Shown here piece by piece: positions 23,326 to 34,847 of a stretch of 64,000 nucleotides of DNA. Origin of the DNA: Astropecten irregularis (taxonomy: Eukaryota; Echinodermata; Asteroidea; Paxillosida; Astropectinidae); the NCBI GenBank assembly GCA_963971285.1, contig OZ020258.1:930001-994000 (forward strand). Direction: 5' to 3'. A model generated the notes under the pieces. The model worked only from the letters and a program-made list of their open reading frames with translations, was not told where the DNA came from and did not search any database. A program made the position numbers and the translations under genes. Each line of letters starts with the position of its first letter. Position 1 is the first letter of the stretch.

Positions 23326-26300
23326 TCATGAAATTATCTGAAAAGAAAGAAAAAAAAGAGATTGAAAATCACAGGAAGCAACAGAAAAATAAATATCAAA
23401 TAACCACATGGAAATATAATAATAATAATTTGGGAGGCTAATCATCCTTATTCGCAGCTGGGTTGCTGAAATGCGAAGGATGGTTCTACAACATGATCGA
23501 ATTGACAGCGGCGCCCTTGGCTGCCAGCCATATCAACCCGATCACGGAGCACAGCCTGAGATCGAAAGTATTTGATTTTTGTGGAGGGAGGAAAACCGGA
23601 GAACCTGGAGAAAACCCCTCGTAGCATAGGAGAGAACCAATGCACAACTCTACTCACATATAACCGAAGCTGGGATCGAACCCGGGCCACATTGGTGAGA
23701 GGCATGTGCCTAATGCACTTGCCACCTATGCCCTCTCTTTGAGTGATCCCTTATATACTGTTTCTCAGATTGCAACATTGCTGCGCATATATTCAATGAT
23801 CCTCGGGATATATCGGTATGCGAGTGGTTTCATGGCTTCTGCCTGCCAAACGTACAAAGACAATTGACTACCGGTATTATGGAATTGACTATTAGGGTTA
23901 GAATTATTTCCGTTCCTCCACGATTCCTCTTTTCATTTAGAGTTCCTGGTGACAAACTTACCGATCTGACAGTGGCCTTGATGAAGTCCTTCTTGTGTAT
24001 CAGATTATGGTCTGGGTAGGATTCATACACCTTCTTACAAACCATCTTCATAGTAACAAGCTCCAGGTTAGCCTTGTCTAGGAAGTCCTTGATGGTTTGC
24101 TCAATCTGTGCTTCCTACAGACAAGACGACAGAACGTGATTTATATAATAAAGACTTAAAAGTTCTGCGTGGATGGAAGTAATGAATAAAGCAGTAGTAG
24201 TAGTAGTACAGGGGTTGAAATTAACTTCAAATTAATCAAATCTCCTAAATTGTCGTAAGGTTTCAGGGGAAAAGAAAAACAGCAAGCCACCATGTCTCTC
24301 ATCAATTTTTAAGTGAGTGAGGACAATTTCCGAACCCTGTGCTTGCTTTCTTGATTGCTGTTTCTTATTGTGAGATGGCATTTTCGTCGCTTTGTCACGG
24401 CAGTTTGTGTACAGCTTATTTCTTGCATGATAAATTTACGAGTTATTAATTTTCAAGAATTTGTTTGGGTACTTACTGAGGGCTCTGTTTTCTTGATTAA
24501 GGGTTCATCGTCTGAACTGTCATCAGAATCATCTATTGCTGTAAAAACAGAACAATGAGCTATTGTAAGAAGTCATATTATTACATTGTAATGGGGCAAG
24601 TGTTGGGTAAGGTTGGTATGGTTCCCTGACTCCTCTGCCACTCAGCAGGTATATTAATACTCAAAAGGTCGAGATACAGACTGAAGCAATCTTTATCAAT
24701 ATGCAAATAATTTATTGCCCTTAAATTATTTGCATATTTTTATCTCCTCGACGAATATATCAATAATAATCTTTATAAACTTACACAAAGGCTTGGGCTT
24801 GTACTTTGGTACTGACTTGGGCGTAATTTGTATTGAAGCCTTTTTCTTGGGTGTGGTCTTCTTGGGCGTGGTCTTTTTGGCTGTGGCCTTCTTGACGGGA
24901 GATTTTTTGGGCGTCTTGGAGGATGACTTCTTCTCAGATTTCTTTTCGGATTTCTTCTGTACCTTCTTGGGTTTGGGTGTGGCTTTATCCAGCTTGGCCT
25001 TCTTCTTTTTTGGTTCCTGGGTACGAAAAATAGCAGCCAAAAAATTAAGTAAAAATCATTGCCAAGATGTCCCTGGTCGTTGCCTTGGTGCTCCCCTGGT
25101 CATTGTCTTGATGCCCATTGTTACTGCCTTGGTGTCTCTGGTCATTGTCTTGGTGCACCTGGGGTCGATTTCATAAAGCTCCGCTACGCGTTGCAACTCG
25201 ATTTGCGACACGTAACACATTGCAATTTTACGATGCATTGCCCATCCACTTCACAAAACACAAAACAAAGACGCGTTGAACACATCGCAAATTCCTCGGC
25301 AACGGTGTGAAACTCGTCGCAAGTTAAGACGTGTCTCTGGGTCGTCTTAACTACATACAATAACACAAAATAAGAAGAGCCTTCTTCAACCTACCCCTGA
25401 TTCATCTTCATCATCTCCATCTTCTGCAGTCGCCTCTTCTTCTTCCTCATCTGACTCCTCCTCCTCTACCTCCTCATCATCCTCATCATCAACCTCTTCT
25501 GAGGATTTAGTCTTCTCCTTGGACTTCTTGGTCTTCTTAGTCTTCTTGGCATCCCCAGAGCCGTCAGCGGATTTCCTTTTCCTCTTCTTCCCCTTCTTCT
25601 TCACCACCTTTGGTTTCCTCTCTACAGCAAAACAAAAAACAGCGAGGGAAATTTGTTAGTGGATAGTTTAGAAGTTTGATTCATCAAAATGAGGTCAAAT
25701 CTCTCCAACCGCACAATTTGAGTTTAACAAGTGTTTGGTACGAAAACTCCGCAATGTGTGATAATGTTTTTCCCCTTTCAACCACCCCTCCCCCCCCCCC
25801 CCCAAAAAAAAATTCCTTGACAAGTTCTCAATAATTTAATGGAAACACAATCTAAGCAGTCATTATTCAGGTTGTCTTTGGTAATAAGTGATGCTATAAA
25901 GATAAGAATCTGGACTATCAAAAATGGTTACGAAGTTGGAGGTGTAGCTTACTCTTCTGTGGGTGTGGATTGCCTGAGGGTTCGGGTTTCAAGCAGAAGT
26001 CCATTATTCTGTCTAGAAGTTCGTCCTTGGTTCCTTTCCTCTCAAGATCCAGCCACATACATAACTCCTTCAATCCAGGCATCGTATATCTGCCAAGAAA
26101 TCATCAAATACTACACTGGATCAAATGATTCATTTCCAACCGCCTTTTGGCATGCAGATATTCCACAGAAAGATCCCTGAATAGCGTGAATGGTGAGCAA
26201 AAGACAGAAACAAAGAAAGGAGGTTTGTGGAGACACCATGAATAAAACTCCTTTATAGGTGTGTGGTAATGAAAAGAACAGGTAAGAAGTTAGATCTCAA

Positions 26301-29300
26301 CATTCTGGCCATCCTCAGGAGATAGAAACTGGACCTGGAACTGGAGACCTTTGGGCTCTACCATCTGAGCTATCCAGCCCTAAGATGGGACCACCCTATA
26401 GTCATCTTTGCTCAGGGTGCCAGTCAGAAGCCATGTAACCCATTAACTGCCATACCAGTGCTCTACCATCTGAGCTATCCGGCCCTATGATGGGACCTCC
26501 CTATAGTCAAGTATCTTTGCTCAGGGTGCCAATCAGAAGCAATTATAACCTATTAACTGCCATACCAGTGCTCTACCATCTGAGCTATCCGGCCCTATAA
26601 TGGGACCTCCCTATAGTCAACTATCTTTGTTCAGGAACCAGTCAGAAGCTATATAATCCATTAACTGTCATACCAACACTACCATCTGAGCTATCCAGCC
26701 CTATGATGGGGCCTCCCTATAGTCAACTATCTTTGCTCAGGGTGCCAGTCAGAAGCCATATAACCCATCAACTGCCATACCAGTGCTCTACCATCTGAGC
26801 TATCCAGCCCTATGATGGGGCCTCCCTATAGTCAATTATCTTTGCTCAGGGTGCCAGTCAGAAGCCGTATAACCTATTAACTGCCATACCAGTGCTCTAC
26901 TATCTGAGCTATCCAGCCCTATGATGGGGCCTCCCTATATAGTCAAGTATCTTTGCTCAGGGTGCCAGTCAGAAGCCATATAACCCATAGACTGCCATAC
27001 CAGTACTCTACCATCTGAGCTATCCAGCCCTATGACGGGTCCTCCCTATATAGTCAAGTATCTTTGCTCAGGGTGCCAGTCAAAAGTCATATAACCCATT
27101 GGACCGCCACATGACCAGAGGTCTTACCACACATGCCAATGAAAAGAATAAATCACTCTGAAAAATTAAGTTTCGCTTAAACAAAATAATGAATAAAAAA
27201 ATTCATTCTTTTAAAAATGGAAAATAATTCAAAATAATATACTTACCTGACTAAAACGCCTTCTTTCTTTTCATATTCCGGCGAACCTTTTTCAAAGTTG
27301 AACCCAGAAAATTTACGCATGTTTTTCTTGATTTCATAGGGCTGAATAAGAAAAGGAAGGAATAAAATCATCAAATAATCACAAAGGAAACTGACTGGAT
27401 GAGACATTGACAAGTGAGCAAAGACAAATGGAGTGGGATTTGAACCAGCGACCCCCCGAATACCGTACAGGTGCTCTACCAACTGAGCTATCCAGCTACG
27501 TTGGTATTGTCACTAATAGTCAATTATCTTTGTTCGTTTGGCAGTCAGAAGCCATGAAACCACTCGCATACTGCTATATTCCAAGGATCAAAGATAAGCA
27601 CAGCATAAAGCAATGCTGCAACCTAAGAAACAATACATGGTGGATAACTCAAAGAAGATGCAATGCAACTTTTTTTTAAATAAATATAATCGTCAAATAA
27701 CCACAAGGAAAACCTGTTTTAAAAAGTCTAAAGTATGACCACAATGCGGCTATTGCAAAGCAATTTTTGATAGGTCACAATTTGATAGTTTAACCCCTTC
27801 AGCCCGGGATTATTTTCAGCCCTGCTTGTTCCGACCTCATTATCAGCCACCGGTCACAATAGAGGTCAGCTGGCCCGGCTTTGTGTGCAGGGCTCGGCGT
27901 AAACAATGCAGGCACGCATTGGTTGAATAGCACCGCACAAAAGATCGCATTCAAGGCGGACTCTAATCCGTTCACGCCCAGATGTTCGGAACTCGGAGAT
28001 TGCCGTTCTCTCAAAAATGCAGATCTTTTCAAATGCAAATTATGGGGGTGAATGTACCACAATGAGCGGATCTTTGTGGACAATAAAGGTTAACAGAACC
28101 TCTTGTTCCAGACAATGCCCCCATTCAATGCATTTCAATGGAAATAACAAAGCAATCATGAATATTCTCAGGCCATGACGTGGGGCTGCTATGGATGCTC
28201 CCCGGGCTGAAGGGGTTAAGAGAGAAAATGACACATTTCCTTACCTTTCCAGGTCTTCCAAAGAGGAATTTATGCAGAGCTCGGAAATTCTCTGAATTTG
28301 TCTTCACTATGCTATACTCGACTGAAAAGAGCGCAGAAACCAAAAATATCAAGACTTTCATTTTGGAAAAGAAATTAACTGGTGATCTTGACACTTTCAT
28401 CAGCTTTTCATTAATTTGTAACTGAGAAAGATCCTTGAAAAAAACCCTGATATGATCATTACATGTCAGGTCCTCCTAACTCCAAGCATTTTATATATAT
28501 TTAAGGTTATTTTTTGGCTGATGAGCAGTTAGCAGCAGTTTATTGCATTGAGAAAGGTCCTGCTAGGATCGAAACGCCAGGCTCTCCTAATTAGAAGCAT
28601 TTTACATATTTCAGGATATTATTTTGGTCGATGAGCAGTTTATTACTTGTAATGAAAGGTATCAATAATACAGACGTTATTCTATGCTTGGAGTTAGGAG
28701 GAGGCCTGGGGCCAATTTCACGGCGCTGCTAAGCACAACAATTTGCTAAGCACGACATTTCAGTCTTCATAAAAACAGGGTTAACAACCAAATTTCCATG
28801 TGTTGTGTATCACTTGTGATTGTTCTTTGGCTGTTGTTTACTGACCATGAATATCAAATGGAATTTTTAACTGTGGCTTGTTTTATTGGGCAAGAAATTT
28901 TTGTGCTAAGCACATTTTTGTGCTTAGCAGCGCCGTGAAATTGGCCCCTGATGTGTTTCGATCCTAGCAGGATCTTTATCGAAGGCTAGACATTATTCCA
29001 CACAGACACTGCTGCTTTTCAAACTGAGGATGTAAACTCACCGTTGGGAAGTTCACCAAGCTTTGTTCCCTTCCCTTCCTCCACTTCAAACTTGACCTCC
29101 GGGGTTTCTTTCTTGGTGTCAAAGGTCAACCGTTGGGTCTTCTTCCTCTCCCTCTTGCCCGTCATCAACTTGACAGGACCGTCTAGCAACCCGACTGATA
29201 GAGATGATTGAGACAAGACAGACCAAATATTAACAGGATAAACAAGGTGTCATCAGCCTGACAGCCTCCAAATTCCAGCTCATTTTGTTAATAATGACAA

Positions 29301-31900
29301 TTTGATGGGCTAACCTCTTACAGAAGAAAATAATTCATGTAAAATCCCTAATCTTTAAAGCAAATTTCCAGCCCCGAGATCGGCCTCGAGGTCGAGGCTG
29401 GCCTCGAGTCATACAACACTGGATAGTGGATTTTATGTATTGTACACACAAATTGGGAGTCAAGGATGATGCTCGGTATAGCCAAATGTTCGGCATAGCG
29501 GTGTTCTTTATAGTGGCGTTCCACTTAAAATGATAACTAAAAAATTCTCAAGAAAGATTTGAGGCTTCGCATGGCGACAATTGGTATGTGGATCGGTTTG
29601 CAGAAACACCATGTAAGAATAGTTTGTACTTTCGCATTTCTGTTTCGTTCGCATTTACTGTGATTTCTCAATGTTTCGTTTGCACTTCTCGTAAGGTCTC
29701 AGTTACGTTTCGACTAGCCTGCTCTAGTCATCATCAGGAAAAACATTCTCTTAATTGTAATGGTACAAAAACAATTTCTGAACTATCTACGCGTGTGCTA
29801 TTGTGAACCATTAACCCTAACCCCCTAGAATTGTTTTGTTACATATAACCTGTATCCTTCTAAATCCTCCTGCTGTGTAATATAAAATGTTCATAGTACC
29901 TGGATCCTTCTAAATCCTTCTACTTTTCAGTACAAATGCCTAATGCCCTGAATCCTTCTAAATCCTTCTACATGCAAGGAACTGCTTGTGAGTGTTCTGG
30001 GCTGTTCATTTGGGATCCTTCTCAATCCTTGTCAACTACTACATGCAACCTCAATCCTTCTAGATCCTTATATGTCTGCTACAGCATGGTTACCTCAATC
30101 CTTCTAGATCCTTGTACAGTAAAACCCCATACATGCCCTGGATCCTTCTAAATCCTGCTTTACTAGAGAATGATATGGAAGGATTTGGGAGGGTTAGGGT
30201 TAATCAAATATCTAACCTACCCAGCTCTTCATCACTTGAGGATTCTTCTTCATCGTCATCATCTTTCTCCTCTTTGGTCTCTTTCTCTTTGTCTCCATTT
30301 TGAGATTGATCCGTGTCAGCTTTCCTCTTCTGAGGAGTTTTCTTGGGCGTGGAGGTTTTGACCGGGGTTTTGGCCGGCGTTTTGGCCGGCGTTTTGGCCG
30401 GCGTTTTGGCCGGCGTTTTAACTGGGGATTTGGCCGGGGATTTGGCTGGAGTTTTCGCAGGAGATTTGACCGGTGTTGAGACCGGCGATATGCCAAAATC
30501 TATCGATTTATCCGCTTCTATCTGTGAATCTTCTCCATCTTCATCTCCAGTTTTAGCCTCCTCTGCGGTTTCCCTGTCTTGCTCCATCTCCTGTAAATTT
30601 AATTGAATGATGAAATTGAACTAAGCATCTGGAGGTACATGACAAAGCTAGACTGCAAGACCATCACCGGATGATTACCCAGAAACCAGGAGACGGCAGT
30701 AGTGACAATGGGAGACTTTTGAGAACCGGTCTTCAAGTGAACAGCGCACGTGCACATACAACAGCGCAGGCGCAAAACAACGCGCCCATGCTCACAATTG
30801 TGTGCGCATGCACTGTTGACTTGAATACCAGTTCTCAAAAGTCTCCCATTATGAAAAATTATGTTGACAATCAGATGGACAAGCCGCTAGGCCCAGTCAC
30901 TGGGAGGCTCTACATTGTACTCCCTTTTTGTATTTTGGGACTCAACATAGACCCAGTAACTGAGTAACTGGGGCGCTGAACGCCATGAACGGTAAATACA
31001 CCAAACATTTCCCAAAATGACAACAAAGACATCCTTAAGTCAGCATGAAAACCACTCTATCTCTTCTCAGAATGCCACAAATGAAATGCAGCTTATTATT
31101 TGTACGATCATTCCGTTTGATGAAAATCCGTTTTCCTAGGAAAATTCTGTTTTCCTACCAAAACCCAGACAGCCACTTTTGTGTGACCGTGCTCCACACA
31201 AGAAGCCGGCAGTGACGTCAGTGCATAACATTTTTTTTTTTTCAGCCAACTGATGGGCTTGTTTTTTTTAATGCAGACGATGCAGCAAGATCCCAGCATG
31301 CACGGTATCGCACAGAGTTGAAATGATCTACGTAGCCTCGTAGGGCCACGTCCACAAATGAGGAAAACACATGTTAATTGTTAATGTTATTCACCACTGA
31401 CATCCTGACCGCCATCTTCAATCTTGTGTTGTGTTGTAATTGTGTGGCCACACAAGAAAATGGCCTCAAGTTTTAATCTTTTTATTAATGATTTTTGCAA
31501 CACACGTACGTAACCGTAGGGTAGGTCATAACGTTAGATCCGCTGACATATATTGATGATAGAACCAGTGTGTGGCTAAGCCTAAGCCTGAGGAGTAAGG
31601 GTCAGCCTGCATAAGAATCTAACTTAGCACAGAAGAACATCTGCACATTATACAGTTGGGGCGAGTTTTTGTTTCCAGTGCACAAGCCAATATGGGGCGA
31701 GTAGTGCTCAGGTGCAGTGGAGTACATCGTGTAAGTAGGCGAAACGCGGCAAAAGTACGAATATTTATGACTTAAATACTGATGCATATTCCTCAAATAA
31801 TCATAAGGGTGTAGTTTCCTAAGCTCAAGGTACGAGAGTTACAATCGTTAAAACCCACCTCGGTCTCGTGCTTTTCGATGTCGTTTTCGGCGTCCGACAT
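23326..31900 (-). CDS. DEK: DEK chromatin protein (SAP domain plus DEK C-terminal domain)
   Basis: Chromatin architectural factor and histone chaperone that bends and supercoils DNA. Eleven coding exons on the minus strand: 31900-31859, 30590-30221, 29194-29042, 28321-28245, 27341-27247, 26089-25953, 25621-25395, 25016-24785, 24538-24477, 24114-23962, 23337-23326. All have GT-AG borders, phases match, and the total is 519 codons plus TGA (human 375). Order: acidic N-terminus; Ser/Thr-Pro-Ala-Lys repeats (about 40-80); the conserved region TGKRERKKTQRLTF and LHKFLFGRPGK; pseudo-SAP/SAP region with KFSGFNFEKGSPEYEKKEG and LDLERKGTKDELLDRIMDF (about 215-275); long Lys/Glu-rich tracts (about 292-440); SSDDEPLIKK; and the DEK-C domain TMKMVCKKVYESYP...KKDFIKATV ending in IIS. 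The extra length comes from the low-complexity tracts. The last exon encodes only three residues. Confidence 0.95.
23440..23740 (-). mobile_element. tRNA-derived SINE in the last DEK intron
   Basis: On the minus strand a tRNA-like head (ggcataggtggcaagtgcat ... cccgggttcgatcccagc, a good B box) is followed by a body with gggttttctccaggttctcc and ggttttcctccctcc. That body motif is one I recognise from interspersed repeats of several marine invertebrates. Confidence 0.65.
26340..27125 (-). repeat. Tandem array of a tRNA-like A-box unit, ~110 bp, 7 copies, in DEK intron 5
   Basis: Read on the minus strand, each unit contains gggctggatagctcagatgg and tagagcactggtatggcag, i.e. the 5' half of a tRNA including the A box, then a tail (tctgactggcaccctgagca, aagata, gactatag). 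Spacing is about 106-112 bases. No unit has a B box. The tail matches the flank of the tRNA-type SINE at 27.4-27.6 kb. Confidence 0.85.
27411..27600 (-). mobile_element. tRNA-like SINE in DEK intron 4
   Basis: The minus strand has an A box (tagctcagttggtagagc) and a B box (ggttcaaatccc) with about the right tRNA spacing. The anticodon stem pairs poorly and the acceptor stem does not close, so it is a SINE head rather than a tRNA gene. It ends close to DEK exon 5. Confidence 0.65.
28432..28650 (+). repeat. Tandem pair of hammerhead-like repeat monomers, DEK intron 3
   Basis: Two ~117 bp monomers, each starting gagaaag.tcct. The second has the intact gagaaaggtcctgctaggat followed by CGAAACGCCAGG. 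Both then carry tcctaa...agcattttata, a tt-rich stretch and gatgagcagtt. Confidence 0.6.
28708..28947. mobile_element. MITE of the GGGGCCAATTTCACGG family, nested in a hammerhead-like repeat
   Basis: ggccaatttcacggcgctgc at the left mirrors gcagcgccgtgaaattggcc at the right (about 30 bp arms, continuing taagcac / gtgctta). It interrupts a copy of the dispersed repeat, whose two parts (ttaggaggaggcctg and tgatgtgtttcgatcctag) lie on either side. A diverged copy is at 41952-42187. Confidence 0.75.
28948..28990 (-). repeat. Hammerhead-like repeat core (continuation after nested MITE)
   Basis: The minus strand reads ccttcgataaagatcctgct followed by AGGATCGAAACACATCA. Same family as 38707-38789. 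Confidence 0.55.
29860..30165. repeat. Degenerate ATCCTTCTAAATCC repeat cluster, DEK intron 2
   Basis: About a dozen imperfect copies of atccttctaaatcc or atccttctagatcc, irregularly spaced, giving a purine-rich minus strand upstream of DEK exon 3. Confidence 0.65.
30707..30848. mobile_element. MITE with AATGGGAGACTTTTGAGAAC ends, DEK intron 1
   Basis: aatgggagacttttgagaac at the left is mirrored by gttctcaaaagtctcccatt at the right, a perfect 20 bp inverted repeat. The interior has acgtgcaca / tgtgcgcatgcac symmetry. Confidence 0.8.
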
Positions 31901-32080
31901 CTTCAATTGCCTTTTCCCACGTTGTGTACGGTTCCAAAATGGCGGCACATACGGCGCGAGAATGCTGACCAATCGGAGGTAGTTTCATATCGAGATTTTG
32001 TCAGATGTCAATATGTCCCCTGCCAGGATTGGTTAGCGTAGTTCCGCAACTTTAAATGGCATATTGGGGCGGGGCTTAGG
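31901..32080 (-). promoter_or_regulatory. DEK promoter region
   Basis: Directly upstream of the DEK ATG: a YY1-type AAAATGGCGGC (31937-31947, as read on the given strand), a CCAAT box (31969-31973) and a GC box GGGGCGGGGC (32066-32075). An E2F-like TTCTCGCGCC occurs on the minus strand near 31953-31962. No TATA box. Motif-based inference. Confidence 0.5.
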
Positions 32081-33284
32081 CATATGGCGGATAACTTGGG
32101 GAGGGGTAGGCTACAGTTACTTGATTTACCCAACTATAGCGGTTATTTTGGGCTTCTGAAATTCACTTTCTGTGCTTTTAAGTTTTATGGAGAAAGGAAG
32201 CTATATGACAAAAACCAAGCTTTTCCATATATCAAGTCAGCATAGTTTTCCGATACATTTTAATATATAGAATGCTCAGAAGGTCTTCAGCCTGCGAAAT
32301 ATTCTGCTAAAAAGTCTTTCCATTTTTGGATACATCCGGTTTGTAGCATTATTAATTGTATTATGATAATTAATAATACAGAAAATGGAACTTCGAGTTA
32401 AAAATTATTGAGAGCTTGAAGCGGCTGCATGCAAAGCATGTGCATATTGGTGGGAATTCAGTGGATCTATCACCGCATGAAGGCCTAAAGTTGGCAGGAG
32501 GGGATCAATTTGATTTTCCAAAGTAGACCGGGAGCTGAGGGGGGCTTGGAAATAAAACGGATGAATTCGGGGCGATCAAAGCAAGCTACAAAACACCAGA
32601 CGTGAACTGCCCAATTTATTATTAATTTTGTCCCCACCTCTTTTAGTGTCTTTTTTGAGTTTCTGCCATGGACCTCTCTATATGAATAATTGTTTTAATT
32701 TCTCCCCATCCTTTTTTTGCCGAAAGAAAAGAGGGTGGTCGTGCGCCTCCATGGATCGATCCGCCCCAATTTGCCAAATGTTTATTTTAAACAGAACTTA
32801 TAATTCAAGGACCATTTCCAACTTCTTTTTCATAAAGTGATGGCAATATAATTTATTCCCATGATCAAAGCACCAATTACCAATTATCTTTAAAGTATTT
32901 TTTTTATATATATCTTGAAATGACTCTTGTCAGTAATAGACATCAGATTGAACATTTTTCAAAATTCTAACCATGGAGGAATAAAGGTCTAACACCCTGT
33001 CCAATTCACCAATTGGAGTTGTTTAAGATAATTAATGAGCCAAAGTATTCAATAACATTATCAACCAGTGAAAGGTAGATATCAGGGCTGAACCACACCG
33101 CAAAGATAATTTCTAGCTGCATGAAACTTGATGTCAATGAAAATCAGCTGTGTTTTGTTGACACCATGCCAATTCCCAAACAACAACTCACATGACTCAG
33201 ATTTCGTGGTGTGCATGCAACGAAGAGGGCGTCCTACATGATTGCTGCAAAATGACCCAATATCGCGTACAAAGTAAATAGCAA
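32081..33284. other. Intergenic, nothing recognised
   Basis: AT-rich sequence upstream of DEK with no coding exon, RNA gene or clear repeat visible. Confidence 0.4.
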
Positions 33285-33615
33285 TCTGTCTACGATATCT
33301 CGAGTCGACGATATCTCGCCATCTCATTGGATGTCCACGATATCTCAGCCTGTTATTGGTCCGTCTCTAGTCCACGATATCTCGGCCAGTGATTGGATGT
33401 CCACGATATCTCGGCCAGTGATTGGATGTCCACGATATCTCGGCCTCTGATTGGACCGTCGCCAGTCCACGATATTTCAGCCCATGTCAGTCCACGATAT
33501 TTCGCCATCTCATTGGATGTCCACGATATCTCTTCATCTGATTGGATGTCCACGATATCTCGGCCTTTCATTGGACCGCAGTCCACGATATCTCAGCCTC
33601 TCATTGGATAGGGCA
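33285..33615. repeat. Array of ~11 copies of a ~29 bp CGATATCTCG...ATTGG unit
   Basis: Each unit is gtccacgatatctcggcc, a 3-4 base variable spacer, then attggat or attggacc. Some units carry a short extra segment (ccgtctcta, ccgtcgcca). GATATC is palindromic, and ATTGG is an inverted CCAAT box. Three frames remain open across it because of the repeat structure; not coding. Confidence 0.85.
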
Positions 33616-34320
33616 ATTTTTCAGTACACGCATGCGCAGTATACCACACAAAACAGGTTTTCAATAGGCTCCACGCACGGTCCACGAACTGTGGTTGGCT
33701 TGCACATACGCTAGATACATTCCCGTATGTATATTTTATATAATCATACTTACCTGGCTCAGGAGATACCGTGGTCAAGATGGCGGTTCTCCCAAGGCGA
33801 GGCATAACCATTGCACATAACGGTTTTGCTGACCTCTGCGATTCCATCTAATGTTTGGAACTCGGGAGTACAATTTCTGATAGTGGGGACTGCGTTCGCG
33901 CTCTCCCCGAGCAATAAAACCAAAAGTAGAATGGGTTGGAAGGATAAAGATTATACCCGGAAGATAAACGGTGAAAATGTTAACTTTTACACAGTATTTC
34001 TGCTGAAATCTATTCTTGTTTAATGATGTTCCATTTCATTCAGTATTAAAGGCAAAACTTTATATCTCTAAACAAATAATTGTTTTTATATGATTACTAC
34101 CTCATGCCCCCATCAAGTGGTAATGATAGGCCACTGCGTGATCCAGTCCTATGTCTACCTCCATGGTATGGTCAGAGCATGGCGAAATAATTCTTCATGG
34201 TCATACGTCAGAGCATAGACACACTGATTGAGCGTGTCATACCTCCAATCCCCCATGCATGGTTCAACCATGATGAAGCAACTGTGAAATAGTTGTCATC
34301 AAACAGCGATCATGGAATCT
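33616..34320. other. Intergenic, nothing recognised
   Basis: No coding exon or repeat family recognised apart from short CATGG hairpins around 34160-34270. Confidence 0.35.
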
Positions 34321-34328
34321 CACACAGC

Positions 34329-34524
34329 CAGTGGCGTCACCAGACTTTTGAGTCTGGGGGGGGCACAAGGGGGGCACTAGCAATTGTTGGGGGGGGCACC
34401 GCTACAATATATATTATATTTTTTTTCACCAACCCAAATCTCAAATGGGGGGGCACGCGGGGGGGCACGAGGTTTTCCAGGGGGGGCACATGCCCCCCCT
34501 GGCCCCCCCTTGGCGACGCCACTG
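34329..34524. mobile_element. hAT-like MITE with perfect 8 bp target duplication (copy 1)
   Basis: Terminal repeats CAGTGGCGTC ... GACGCCACTG are flanked by CACACAGC at 34321-34328 and 34525-34532. 196 bp, very G/C-skewed interior (ggggggcac runs). Near-identical to the element at 34936-35118. Confidence 0.92.
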
Positions 34525-34847
34525 CACACAGCACAGTTACAAAATGTCTTGAAAGGCTCAAGAATATTAGAGTATTGGAGCTGTTCCTTCCTCAATGATT
34601 ACAGCATCAGGTGTCAACTCAAAGCAATCAACTTTCTCAACAGAATTTATCACAATGTGTCACAAAATTAATGGGCTTTAATCATGCAAGTCATGTATCA
34701 GTCATAAAAGGAGTTTTCACCCAAATTGATTAAGGACATCAATTTTAAGTATAAACCTAAGTTTGTCACATAAGTTTTCCATGGTCTTTAAAAATAAATT
34801 AGATGAAAAATTGTCATCATCCAAAGGATAGATTTTCATAATCATGT

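Noticed and set aside
24715-25176. 153 aa plus-strand frame opposite DEK exon 8
   Set aside because: Antisense of the Lys-rich tract. The minus strand has matching splice sites, phase and DEK homology.
27411-27500. Possible tRNA gene on the minus strand
   Set aside because: A and B boxes are present, but the anticodon and acceptor stems do not pair properly and a SINE-type tail follows.
33353-33714. Three overlapping frames with repeated DIVDIQS or DVHDIS peptides
   Set aside because: Open in several frames on both strands because of the 29 bp array, so there is no coding constraint.
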